A program made the translations under genes and the position numbers. 64,000 nt of DNA from Larkinella insperata (GTDB lineage: Bacteria > Bacteroidota > Bacteroidia > Cytophagales > Spirosomataceae): the NCBI RefSeq assembly GCF_026248825.1, contig NZ_CP110973.1, forward strand, positions 248,001 through 312,000, written 5' to 3'. Each line of letters starts with the position of its first letter. The stretch's first letter is position 1. The notes below the pieces were generated by a model that saw only the letters and a list, made by a program, of their open reading frames with translations, did no database searches and was not told where the DNA came from. Of the stretch, positions 8,641 to 21,000 are shown piece after piece.

Positions 8641-11022
8641 TCATTCAACCTGAAGTATCTTAATTTCTGTTCGGCGATTGCGCTGCTGTTCAGTCTCCGA
8701 ACACTTAACGCCGTCTTTGCAATCATTCAGCAAAACGCTTTCGCCATAGCCAGTAGCTTTCGTTCGCTGGCCCGCAATACCATTTTTAGACAGGTAAGTA
8801 ACGGCGGCCCGCGCCCGTTTTGTCGATAAAGCTTTGTTGTATTCTGCCGATCCCCGGCTGTCGGTATGCGAACGCATTTCGATGCGCATAGCCGGGTATT
8901 TTTTCATCAACGCAACCAGCCTATCCAGTTCCCGGCCCGCGTCCGGACGAATGGCCCACCGATCAAGGTCGTAATAAATGTTTTGAATTTCGATGATATC
9001 GCCTTTGCGAAACATGGTCAGATTGGTAGCCGAGTCGGCGCCGGATGAAATGCGGGCACCGGTCGTTCCCAGGCAATCTTTCAACGCTTCGATGGTGTAT
9101 TCACAGCCAGGATCCACGGTAAATTCGTACCTTCCGTCCGGCCCCGTTACCATCTTCGAAACCGTGCTATCGCACAGATTCCGTAAAAGTACCTCCACGC
9201 TGTCAATAGGCAGACGACCCGTATGCGTCAAAATCCGTCCTCTTATTTTCGATTTAAGCGGTTGCCCCGAAAGCGCCGGAGCGGTGTGAAGTGGCATTTC
9301 CAGCCGGAGCGGTTGGTCGTCAGAGAGCCCCCGCGTTGAAAAACCGAGTCGGTTGGATAAGTATCCGGTCATCGATGCCGCCAGTCGAAAATCACTGTCC
9401 GGATCCAGGCAAACACGAACATTTCCCTCGCCATCGGTTTGGGTCTGGCGTTTTTCCCGCAGGCCATCCTGTTGGTCCACATTAAGTTGGGCATTGGCAA
9501 GCGGCTGTTTCGTTTGGCCGTCAAACACATGAACCGTTAGTTCCCGACACGCGTACAAAGGCCCTTCGCGCCGAAACCGATAAATATCGTCATCGCTTCC
9601 TCCGCGCAGGCGATTGCTGCTGAAGTACCCCATGATCCGGACCCCATCGGTTACAATACCAAAATCATCTTTCGACGAGTTAAGCGGTTCGCCAAGATTT
9701 TGTACCGATTTTACGGCGGTTCTGTCGGTCAACTGGGCGTAGAAAATATCCAGATCGCCCAAACCGGGGTGTCCATCCGAAGAGAAATACAAGTTTCCAC
9801 GATCATCGACAAACGGAAATAGCTCATTCCCTTTTGTATTGATGTCTTTGCCCAGATTGACCGGCTCTGACCACGTACCGTCCGAAAACCGGGAAACGTA
9901 CAAGTCAGTTCCGCCAAAACCGCCCGGTCGGTCGGAGGCAAAGAAAAGCAGGTTATCATCCGGGCTTAGGGCCGGGTGTCCGGTGGAATATTCATCGCTG
10001 TTAAAAGGCAGTTCCAGGACATTCTTCCAACTCCCTTTTTGTTCCTCAGCCACGTACAACTTCAGTTTATTGATACCGTCGGAGCTTTCACGGTACTTCC
10101 CGTCGTTGTAATTGTTTCGGGTAAAAAAGACCCTAGCGCCATCCTTCGTGAAAGCAACAGGCCCCTCGTGGTACTTGGTATTCAATGCCCGACTGAATTT
10201 CTGCGTACCGGCCGATGACCCCATTTCCGGTTCCGGCAGGTCATGGCCTGCATTGCCCGTCCAAAAGCCCAACGTCCGGGTATCGTTGGCCGTGGGGGCG
10301 GTGTAGTCATCCTCTCCCAGCATTCGCTGACGCCGGAATGGCTTTTTCTTCCGGCTGGCAGAGCCCCCCCCCAGACTAGCTACCGTTTCGCCCATTTCGG
10401 TGGACTCCGGCAGGTAATACAGGTCCAGAAAAGCCGAATTATCCCAATTAAAAACCCGTTTCAGTGCGTTACCGGGTCTTCTGTTGGTGACAAAAACTAA
10501 ACCGTTTTTGTAATACATCGGACTGAATTCCGCCTGCGTTGTATTCGTTTCCAAAAACTCAATCCGGTAGCTGCCAGCATTGCGCGACAGAATGCTGACG
10601 TCGCTGTATAGCCTGGAAAATTGTTTCCCCCTTTGATCGTTCGTCTGGTGGGTGCTGTACAACTCATAAATTTCCTGCGACTCCCGGTATTTTCCGTTGC
10701 TAGCCAGCGCCTGCGCGTAATACAGGTAGCAAGGCAGATAGTCGGTTTTCGGTTCTTTGAGTTGCTCCAATAAGCTCCGGTAAACCCGTTCCGAATTTTG
10801 TGTATCCCGCACCTGTCGGTAACTATAGCCGAGTTTTGATAAGGTTGCCAGACGCTCTTCTTGTGACAATCTCGAGCGGTTAAGCGCCTGTTCATACAAG
10901 TCAATAGCATTGTTGTAAGCCAGTAGATCGAACTGTCGATCCGCCTGCTTCACCAACGATTGCGCCCGGGACGAACCGACGAAGCAACCGACCAAACAAA
11001 ACAAAAGAAAAAAAACGCGCAT
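8641..11022 (-). CDS. OmpA-family protein with TPR, PD40 and carboxypeptidase-regulatory domains
   Basis: A 793-residue envelope protein. The start at 11022 gives a clean signal peptide (MRVFFLLFCLVGCFVGSSRAQ); a Met seven codons upstream is possible. Residues about 20-130 form TPR-like helices (YNNAIDLYEQALNR). A PD40/WD40-like propeller follows (GHPALSPDDNLLFFASDRPGGFGGTDLY), then one or two CarboxypepD_reg-like beta domains, and an OmpA peptidoglycan-binding domain over the last 120 residues (MRSHTDSRGSAEYNKALSTKRA). The architecture resembles PorE-like proteins that tie T9SS components to the cell wall. Lying between two PorP/SprF genes, it probably anchors or supports display of the adhesin encoded upstream. 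Confidence 0.88.
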   Translation of the reverse strand: MRVFFLLFCLVGCFVGSSRAQSLVKQADRQFDLLAYNNAIDLYEQALNRSRLSQEERLATLSKLGYSYRQVRDTQNSERVYRSLLEQLKEPKTDYLPCYLYYAQALASNGKYRESQEIYELYSTHQTNDQRGKQFSRLYSDVSILSRNAGSYRIEFLETNTTQAEFSPMYYKNGLVFVTNRRPGNALKRVFNWDNSAFLDLYYLPESTEMGETVASLGGGSASRKKKPFRRQRMLGEDDYTAPTANDTRTLGFWTGNAGHDLPEPEMGSSAGTQKFSRALNTKYHEGPVAFTKDGARVFFTRNNYNDGKYRESSDGINKLKLYVAEEQKGSWKNVLELPFNSDEYSTGHPALSPDDNLLFFASDRPGGFGGTDLYVSRFSDGTWSEPVNLGKDINTKGNELFPFVDDRGNLYFSSDGHPGLGDLDIFYAQLTDRTAVKSVQNLGEPLNSSKDDFGIVTDGVRIMGYFSSNRLRGGSDDDIYRFRREGPLYACRELTVHVFDGQTKQPLANAQLNVDQQDGLREKRQTQTDGEGNVRVCLDPDSDFRLAASMTGYLSNRLGFSTRGLSDDQPLRLEMPLHTAPALSGQPLKSKIRGRILTHTGRLPIDSVEVLLRNLCDSTVSKMVTGPDGRYEFTVDPGCEYTIEALKDCLGTTGARISSGADSATNLTMFRKGDIIEIQNIYYDLDRWAIRPDAGRELDRLVALMKKYPAMRIEMRSHTDSRGSAEYNKALSTKRARAAVTYLSKNGIAGQRTKATGYGESVLLNDCKDGVKCSETEQQRNRRTEIKILQVE

Positions 11023-11098
11023 AGTCCGAGCCAAAAAAAACAAGCCAGCGCTCCCGGTCGCACAACTTGCAAACCCGAACCGCCAGCCGCTTCATGAA

Positions 11099-12088
11099 TC
11101 AGAAGTACCGGGGTGTCAGAATCTTGTTTTTGCCGAAACCTAGTTCGTACCGAAGCATGAATTCGTGCGAAGGCAGCCTAAATGTCTGCATTTTGTTCAG
11201 CATCTGATCGTAGGCATAACCCAGCCGCAACTGATCGGATAGCTGAACCTCAACAATTCCAACAATGGCATCCTGGTTGTAAACCTGCCCGTCATTCAGG
11301 GCGCTTTCGTAACTGTTGAACTGATTCCGGCGGTAAGACCCACCTACAGCGATGCGGTCGGCAATCCACAGATTCAAGTTTCCGTCAATACCAAGCGGAG
11401 CCCCTTCGACGTATTTCACCAGCGTTGACGGCTTTAACTTCAGGACCGGACTCAACCGGACAACAAAACCCGCCGTTGCGTAAGCATGACGGCGCTGGGT
11501 GGCCCGCTGTACCCCGGAATTGTAGTCGGTCAGTCGGTTCTTGATCAACTGAGGTACAGAGACGCCAAGGTACGACCGGTCGTTGCTCAGGTAAATGCCC
11601 GTTCCGAAATTCGGCAGAATTTTGGAGATGTTCTCCGAGAAGGCCGGATCGCCCCCCTGGTCGGTTTTTACCTTTGCCAGATCTGCCTGGAAACTGCTGG
11701 CCCCTGCCTGAATACCAAGCCCCAGGGTTGAGCGGCTCCCCACCCTAATCCGAAAAGCGTAGGAAGCATAGGCTCCCGTGGTGCTGTACTCGCCGATTCG
11801 GTCGTTGAATAATTGCAAACCCAGACCAATCCGCTCGCGGTTGAGGGGCATATCAACGGTAAAAGTGGTGGTTTGTGGTGAGCCTTCAATGCCCCCCCAC
11901 TGGTTGCGGTACAAGGCCGTCATGCTCAACACGTCCCGGCTGCCGGCATAAGCCGGATTCATAGCCATCATATTGAACATGTACTGCGAAAACATATGGT
12001 CCTGCTGCGCCTGAACCTGGCTGCCACCAGCCATCCCGGCCAGAAAGAGCGCCCATTTTCTAACTATTCTGGTAAACCTGCGTATCAT
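11099..12088 (-). CDS. PorP/SprF family outer-membrane protein, adhesin partner
   Basis: A 329-residue PorP/SprF family beta-barrel. The N-terminal signal peptide ends around SQVQAQQ, followed by the family motif HMFSQYMFNMMAMNPAYAGSRDVLSMTALYRNQW. The remainder is alternating amphipathic strands ending YELGFGKNKILTPRYF. It starts five bases after the giant adhesin stop codon. In Flavobacterium johnsoniae, sprF directly follows sprB and is needed for SprB surface display; the same gene order here argues that this protein is the dedicated partner of the adhesin. Confidence 0.92.
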   Translation of the reverse strand: MIRRFTRIVRKWALFLAGMAGGSQVQAQQDHMFSQYMFNMMAMNPAYAGSRDVLSMTALYRNQWGGIEGSPQTTTFTVDMPLNRERIGLGLQLFNDRIGEYSTTGAYASYAFRIRVGSRSTLGLGIQAGASSFQADLAKVKTDQGGDPAFSENISKILPNFGTGIYLSNDRSYLGVSVPQLIKNRLTDYNSGVQRATQRRHAYATAGFVVRLSPVLKLKPSTLVKYVEGAPLGIDGNLNLWIADRIAVGGSYRRNQFNSYESALNDGQVYNQDAIVGIVEVQLSDQLRLGYAYDQMLNKMQTFRLPSHEFMLRYELGFGKNKILTPRYF

Positions 12089-12093
12089 TGGTT

Positions 12094-15000
12094 TTAGCGA
12101 TTAATCGTCATAAATCGGATAAACTTGCGGCCATCGCTCAACTCAACGATGTAGAAGTAAGTGCCCTCCGGCAATCCTTTCGAGTTAGAACCAACCCGCG
12201 CACCGGTGTTGGTCGTGCCATCCCAGTCGTTTTTATAGTCATGGTTGCGATAAACCGTATGGCCCCAGCGGTTGAACACCTCCAGAGAGACGGTAGCTCC
12301 ACCAGTGTTGCGAATCACAAACCGGTCATTAATATTATCACCATTCGGAGAGAAGCCCTCCGGAATGATGATCTCGTCGCCTTTACCGTTTAAAGTGAGC
12401 GGGGTAGCCACGCTTTCATCGATTTCAGTCGGATTGCTATTTCCGTTCAGATCCGGCTCGAAGCCGTCGGTCGAAGTGTCGCGCAAGGTATCCGAACCGG
12501 TCACGGCCCAGGCGTAAGCGGTGTTGAGGTACGGCGTCGTGCGACCGTCGGTCATTATGATCAGCGGCAGCAACAGAGTGTCCGTTCGGCCAGCCGCCAG
12601 TTTGCTGCCCGGTATCAGCAGATTGCTATCAGCATCACCATCGTAGTTGGAATTAACTACCAACTGACTACCGCTTGACACGCTCGGTTTGTCGGGTAGT
12701 TTGTAACTGGCCCCGGTCATGCTGTTAAACACCTCCGTCAGTTTGTCGCTCACCTGTACATCCGTGAAATCCTTCGAGCCGTAATTTCTTACAATGATCT
12801 GGTAGATGACCTTGTAGCTACCATCGACCTGGCGTGCCGTATCTTTCACGGCCATCGCGACTCCGATATGCGAATCCACCGGAACACCCCTCAGCCTTAC
12901 ATCCGTCGGTATGCTGTTGTTGCGTGGATCCAGGTCATTATCCGGGTCTACATTAGAACCCTTCGTCGAGGTATCGCTTAACATGGTATTGCCGTCCAGC
13001 ATCACGGCTTTTGCGAGGGCGGTGTTGTGGTAAACCTCCCGGGAACTATTGCGCACATCGACACGCACAGTCAGGTGGATGTTACGCGAGGTTCCTCTAG
13101 GCAACGTACTCAGCGAATCAATCAACAGGTTGGTTAATGTTCCCTGCCCGGTGTAGGTGGTATCCACCGTCAGACCGGCATCGGCCACGAGCTTCGGCTT
13201 ACCTGGACCAATGAGTACGTCGTTACCGAAGGTTTCGGTCAGGTTATCAACCACCTGAACCTGCTTCAGATCCTGCGAGCCCATGTTAGCAACTTTTATG
13301 GTGTAGGTCACGTTGTAAACGCCCGCGCCAAGATCTTCCAGCTTGCTAACCGACTTAGCTACCCCCAGCAGCGATGGTGGAAGATCAAACCGAACGGCAG
13401 TTGGAACGTTGCCGAAAGGCGCAGGATTGAATCCGTTATTTGAGAGGTCCGTGACCAGGGTGTCAGCGTGTAACGCCGTACCTACTACCTGCGTATAAAA
13501 CGGCCCAACAACGCTATTCGGTTTGATATTAACCGTCACCAGAACCGTATCTGAAGCTCCGACGGCCAGACTGCTGTTGGTGGCATCCAGCAGCGACGCC
13601 AGGCCACTGCCGTCAAAATTCGGATTCGGCGCCAAGGTGCTGCCCTCTCCCACTACTGGCAGGCTGACCACGCTGTAGGAGACGGGTTTCTCGAAGCCAC
13701 CAATCAAACTGTCGGCCAGTTGAACCTGCGTCAGATCCGTGGTACCGTAGTTTCTGACCGTGACTTTATAGGTTACATTGTAGCTGCTATCAGCCTGTAC
13801 ATCTACATTCGTGACCGCCAGCGCAACCCCGATTTGTGAAGGTGGATGGGAGTCGAACCGGGCCGGTGTTGGCTCGCTGTTGTTTTTCGGATCACCGTCG
13901 TTATCGGGATCGGCTTTGCTGCCGTTCGTAGAAACGTCATTGATCGTATCACTGCTTACCTGAGCCAGCAGATAAGCCTGATTCAGGAAGGTTTTCGTGA
14001 GGCTGCCATCCGGATGAGTCCGAACATTTACCTTCAGCAGAATGTGCTGCGTAGCTCCCGCTTTTACCGTACTTTCCGTAGTCAGTAGCTGCGTACGGCC
14101 AACCCAACCCGAGTAATTAGCATTGAGCATCAAGGTGGATTCTTTGTCGAGCGCTACCGAAACGGATTCAATTACGTGGGGGTCGAACACCGACTGCACA
14201 TCATCCGTTACCTGCACCTGGGTGGCGTCCTGATCGCTGTAGTTGGTTACGGCAATGTCGTACGTGAACTCAAATAAGGTTTCTTCCTTCTGTAGAACAC
14301 CTTTCAGCGCCTTGGCCACCCCGACCGCAACCGGTTGCGTCACCGTGCTGTCTCCAATCGTAACGGTAGCTTTGTTATTTGCTAATTCCGGATCGACCTG
14401 ATCGAGATACGTTATTTCAACCAGGTTAACGATGGGTCCCTGGGTTAGCACCCGGGCGGTGTAGTGGTATGAAACTTCATTGTATTCCGGAAGAACCGTT
14501 ATCCAGGCACCCAAATGACCGTGGGCATCGACTACCAGATTTCCCGGCGACACCAACTCCAGACCCGGCGGGAGAATAATCCGGATGTCGCTGTGCGTAG
14601 CCGCGCATTTCCCGTTGTTTCCGAGTTTGACTTCGAAAGTAACAGTCTCACCCGGTCTGGCACTGGGCTTGTCCACCGTGTAGGTGACGTACAAATCCGT
14701 TCGGCATGTATCCGTGTTGCAGTCAAAAATGGCCACATCAATCATCGACGGCTCGCTGTAACAGCCGGAAGGGGTCCGTTCGAAGGCGTAAAAAATACCG
14801 CGTCCTACCGAATCGGGTCGCATCACGACCGGACTATCCGGTTTGCTGTCGATGTGGAATTCAAACCGTCCACCTGCCGTAACCGGGTTGCTTTCGATCA
14901 GTTTTGTCAAGTTCACCGTGTGTTCGGGGCAAACGTTACGGGCCATCATCGGAACAATCGGTGATTCGATTGGCTCCCCTACCTGTATGGTCACGGCTTC

Positions 15001-18000
15001 GGAAGCAACGGATGTACACCCGTTGTTGTCAACTAGCTGCACGGAATACGTGCCGCTGGTTTTAACCACAATACTTTGCGTGGTTGCCATGGTATTCCAT
15101 AAGTAGCTGTAGCCGTCGGGTAAGGCCTGAAGCACGACAGAATCACCGTGGCACAGGACGGTATTGACCGAGCCTATGGTCGGCTGCACCTTCAGTCCTT
15201 CAATCGTTAATTTCATAACATCCTGAGCAGCCTGGCAGGGGCCGTTTCCGTCGGGATCGTTCGTGCTGAACGTCAACGTTACAGAACCAGCTTGTATATC
15301 TGCCAGCGACGGTTTGTAGGTCGCATTCAGCAGAGCCGCATTGTCGAACGTTCCCGTACCGCTGCTGGTCCAGATGGCGCTGGTGGCGGCTCCGCCGATA
15401 GTCCCATTCAATTTATATTCCTTGGCGGAGCAAATGGTGGCGTCCGGGCCCGCCGACGCCGTGGCCGGGTTAGTTGTGCAAAGCGCCACATCATTGCAGT
15501 TGAGGATGGTCACCAGAACCTGGCTGGGCAGGCTGTAACACGCCGTCGATGGTTTTTCCACCACGTAATATGTACCGGCCGGGACAGCATTGGGGTTGGC
15601 TACTTTCTGCGCCGGATCAAGGGTGCTACTGGTGTAAAATTCAAATACCCCGCCCGGAATCGACACGGAACCGCTAACAGCTTTGGTCAAATCCGCTGTA
15701 GTGAGCGGACAGGTATTGGTCACATTAGCAACCAGCGGTTTTCTCACTTTGGGCTGAACCGTCACGACAAGTTCATTGGATTTTCCGCTCTTGCACGCAT
15801 TCGAGGTACAGCAAACCGCCGAATAAGTCGCCGATAAAGCGGGAGTTATGATGATTTGAGCTCCCACCTGATTGTTTGACCAGATTACGTTACCGTTTGG
15901 ACAACCAGCGGCCATAAGTGTCACAGCTTCGCCAAAGCATACGGTCGTCGCGCTGGCGGTGATGGTCGGCGAAACGGGCGTTCCTACCTGAACCGTACTC
16001 AGCGGTGATCGCTCACTCACGCAATCGCCCAGTGAGCAGGTAGCCCAGTAATCGGTGGTAGCGGCTGGCTGAATGTCAATGCTGCTACCCGTCGCCCCGG
16101 TCGACCAGGTAACTGTTCCAACACAACCGATGGCGGTTAACCGCATTGCTTCACCCGGACAAAGCACTTTGTTGTCGGCGGCAATCGTCGGGGGATTAAG
16201 CGTTATCACCGACACGCTGGTGGGTGCCGACGCCAAGCTCACGCACGCATCGCTTATTTTACAGATGGCCGTATAGGGTCGGTTAGCGGTCATGTTTCCG
16301 ATGGAAATATGACTTCCCGTTTCACCGTTTGACCAAACGATTGTTCCGTTGGCACAGCCCGTCGCCGTCAGCGTGGCCGAGCCGCCGTAACAGACTACGG
16401 TTGCCGAAGCCGTCACGGTGGGTGCTGGCACATCGCATTCGCCTTTGATTTTGACGATGACGGGCGTTGGGTCGCTCAGACAGCCGCTAATCTTGCAGTG
16501 AGCGTAGTAACTGGTGGTCGTCGTTGGATTCACATCGATGCTGCTACCCGTCGCCCCGGTCGACCAGATGATTTGGCCGCCCACACAACCCGAGGCCGAG
16601 AGTGTTACCGTCTCACCCGGTTCGATTTCCGGTTTTGAAGCCCAAACGACCGGCGAGGTCGGCGTATCAACCACTACGGTATAAGCTTCGGAAGGTGAAC
16701 TGGTACAGAAACTGTTCTGGCAGACAACCGTGTAAGCCGTGGTTTGCGTTGGCGAAACCAGGATGCTTGTTGACGTGGCGCCGGTCGACCACAAGGGTGT
16801 TCCCGTACAACCGGTCACCGTCAGTTGTATTTCATCGCCCGGACAGATATGCCCATCGGTGCACTTGCACACCCGGATTACTGGCTTTGAAGGAGTATGT
16901 ACCGTCACGGTCACTTTTGCGGGCGTACTGTTGCATTCCGCACTCATTTTACAGGCGGCATAATATTCTGTTGTCTGGGTCGGGTTTACCACCAGGCTAT
17001 TGCCCGTTGCTCCCGTTGACCAGACTACGGTTCCTGCCCCGCAACCGCTGGCCGTCAGTGTAACGGGCTCACCAGCGCAGATTGCCGTTGTGGAAGCTGT
17101 TACGGTCGGCGTCGGCGCATTGCTGTTGGTAACATTAACTGTGATGGCATTGGAAGTGACGCTGGTGCAGCTGAACTCCCGGCATTGAGCTGTGTAGGTG
17201 GTAGTAGCCCCGGGTCTTACCGTGATGCTATTGCCCGTTGTATTATCCGACCAGATCACCTGTCCACCTGCGCAGCCTTCGGCAGTCAACGTCACGACCT
17301 CCCCGGCGCAAATCATGGTTTTGTCCGATTTAACGATCGGAGCGGCCGGATTGACAACCGTGACGGAAAGCGGCTGGGAGGGGCCACTGGTGCAGTTGCC
17401 CACTTTGCAGAACGCCCGATAAGTAGTGTTACCGCTCGGCGAAACTCTGATGCTGGAACCCGTCGCTCCAGTTGACCAGATGACAGTTCCTGTGCAACCC
17501 ATTGCCGTTAACTGAACCGAACTGCCCAGACAGACGACATCAGCACTGATATCAACCATTGGTGGGTGCGGTACAACAACAGTAATGGTATGGCTATCCG
17601 ATACCGGACTTACGCAGGAGCCTTGCTGGCAGAGAACGGTATAGGAAGTTGTCTGGCTTGGCGAAACCAGAATACTAGCTGTTGTTTCACCGGTGGACCA
17701 TTTGGAAATACCGACGCAATTGGAGACTGTTAACATGGCGGTTTCACCCGGACAGACCGTATTACTATTGCTGCTGATGTGCGGGGTCGGTAGCGAACCA
17801 GGCCGAACCGTGATGGGGTTCGATGGAGCACTGATGCAGTTGTGTATGCGGCAGTTGGCGTAATAGGTAGTTGGCTCTCCGGGACTAACCGTAATGATGG
17901 AACCCGTCGCGCCTGTTGACCAGATCACCGTACCAGCACAACAGGTCGCCGTTAGGCTCACCGTTCCTCCCACGCAGATGGTTAAGGCATCCGCCGAAAT

Positions 18001-21000
18001 CACGGGAGGTTGGGGATCCGACACTTTTATTGCAATCGGCTTCGAGGGCGCGCTGAGGCAACCGGGTAATTGGCATTGAGCCGTGTAAGTCGTGGAGACG
18101 CTCGGCGTGACTATAATAGTCTGCCCCGTTTGCCCTGTTGACCAGACCACGGTTCCCGTACAATTCGACGCGCTTAATTCTACGGCATCACCCGGGCAGA
18201 CATCCGTCACGGTGCAACTAATGACGGGCGGCTCAGTTGTGCAGGTTGTGCAGCGAACGCCAGTTACGGTAGCGCTTGTTGATTCTTCACTCGTACAATT
18301 ATTAATGGTTTGGCGCACGAAATACGCTTGAGTACCAACCTCGGTTGGTGTTACGCTTACCACGGCTCCAGTTGTTGCTGATAAGCCCGAACCCGTCCAT
18401 TGGAAGCCAGCCCCCGCTTCGCCTGTGGCCGTCAAGGTCACTGTTTCACCCAAACAGGTTGTAACCGCAGGTGAAACGGAAATCGAAGGCCGTTCAGGTA
18501 TCTCCGGAGCCGTTAGTGTTGCAGTAACAGGATTGCTGCTGCACGAACCGGTGGATACGGTTATGCTGTATGCTCCGGCAACCAGAGCGTTCAGTTCGAT
18601 TGTTCCGTTGCCATTGGCATTGCGCGTTTGGGTAGTTACGGCCTGATTGTTCCGGCTGTAACTGATCCGGTAGCTTTCATTAGGCAAAAGGCTTCCCAAG
18701 GTTATACTACCCGTTTCACTATCCGCACAGGAGGTTGGATTAGCGGTAGCGATTACCGTCACGTTCGGCTGTGGATTAACTGTCACGGTGACCGTACGGC
18801 TAATCGAACAGTTAGCCAGGCCCCTGTCGGTGATGACGACGGTGAAGGTGCTGGTGGCCGTCAGGTTACTGGCTGTCACCTGGCTGCCACTGCTGGCGGA
18901 CAAACCCACTCCGCTCCAGACGTAACTCAGACTGCCTGTAGCCCCCTGAGCACTGGCCGTCAGTACCGCACTGCCCCCCAGGCAAACCGCTGGTGAGTTG
19001 GTGGTGAGGCTACCCTCCAGCTTGCAGACCGCAGGCACTTGACACAACCCTACGGTTACAGCGGTTGTAGCTACCCCCGTGCAGCCGCTGCTGGTTGTAA
19101 CTATGACCGTGTAACGACCCGTATTTGTAGCCGTCGCATTTGTAATAACTGGGTTTTGCTGATTATTGCTGAAACCATCCGGCCCCTCCCAGCTGTAGGA
19201 AGTGCCACCGGACGCATTTAACTGAATGGAAGCGCTACCGCCCGAACAAACGGTCTGCGAGGAGGCCTGAGCAATGGGTAACGGATGGATTGTCAAGGTG
19301 ATAGGTGTTCGAGTGGCACTTTTACAACCGCTCACCACATCGACCGCTTCCACGTAATATGTGTAGGTGCCTGACGTTGTTTGGTTTGGCGTATAGCTTA
19401 ATTGGTTATTGGCAACCGGCGTACCATCGGTAGATTCCGTATACCAAACAGCTTGCAGCCCCACTCCTACTGAAACGGATAATGTTGGTGTCGGTTGCCC
19501 TTGACATATTGTACCGTTGTTAATTACGATCGGAGCCGAAACAACGGGGCAGGGGCAGCTGCTGGGCGGGGCAATAGAAAGGGTGCTGCTACAGCCTGAG
19601 GCTGTTGTGGCGGTTAGCACTACACCGCTACCAATTGGAAGATCAGTAATGGTGTTGCCAACTACTGTACCTACACTGGCAGTTAAGGTCGCTTCAACCG
19701 GATTTATACCAACTGTAAGACTATAACTCTGTAAATCGGGCGCACAAGTGGGCCCGGCGGTCAACGTAATCACTGGCTGTGGATCAACTGTCACCGTACC
19801 AGTCCGTATGATCGAACAGTTAGCCAGGCCCCTGTCGGTGATGACGACGGTGAAGGTGCTGGTGGCCGTCAGGTTACTGGCCGTCACCTGGCTGCCACTG
19901 CTGGCGGACAAACCCACTCCGCTCCAGACGTAACTCAGACTGCGTGTAGCCCCCTGAGCACTGGCCGTCAGCACCGCACTGCCCCCGGCACACACGCTGG
20001 GCACCGACGAAACCACCTGGCCTGACAGGTGGCACACCGGCGGCTGCGAGCAGTCGCCCACCGTTACGACCGTGCTGGCCAGGGCCGTGCACCCGCTGGC
20101 GGTGCTTACTACCACCATGTAATGGCCACTGTTGGCACTCGTAGCCGGGGCAATGACCGGATTGGGCTGGGTGCTGCTGTAGCCGTTAGGCCCCCGCCAT
20201 TGATAGCTTGTTCCCCCCGAAGCACTGAGCTCAAGCGAGCCTACGCCCCCCGCACAAAGCGTCTGCGAGGAGGCCTGCGCCACCGGGGCGGGGTTAACTG
20301 TCACCGTACCAGTCCGTATGATCGAACAGTTAGCCAGGCCCCTGTCGGTGATGACGACGGTGAAGGTGCTGGTGGCCGTCAGGTTACTGGCCGTCACCTG
20401 GCTGCCACTGCTGGCGGACAAACCCACTCCGCTCCAGACGTAACTCAGACTGCGTGTAGCCCCCTGAGCACTGGCCGTCAGCACCGCACTGCCCCCGGCA
20501 CACACGCTGGGCACCGACGAAACCACCTGGCCTGACAGGTGGCACACCGGCGGCTGCGAGCAGTCGCCCACCGTTACGACCGTGCTGGCCAGGGCCGTGC
20601 ACCCGCTGGCGGTGCTTACTACCACCATGTAATGGCCACTGTTGGCACTCGTAGCCGGGGCAATGACCGGATTGGGCTGGGTGCTGCTGTAGCCGTTAGG
20701 CCCCCGCCATTGATAGCTTGTTCCCCCCGAAGCACTGAGCTCAAGCGAGCCTACGCCCCCCGCACAAAGCGTCTGCGAGGAGGCCTGCGCCACCGGGGCG
20801 GGGTTAACTGTCACCGTACCAGTCCGTATGATCGAACAGTTAGCCAGGCCCCTGTCGGTGATGACGACGGTGAAGGTGCTGGTGGCCGTCAGGTTACTGG
20901 CTGTCACCTGGCTGCCACTGCTGGCGGACAAACCCACTCCGCTCCAGACGTAACTCAGACTGCCTATAGCCCCCTGAGCACTGGCCGTCAGCACCGCACT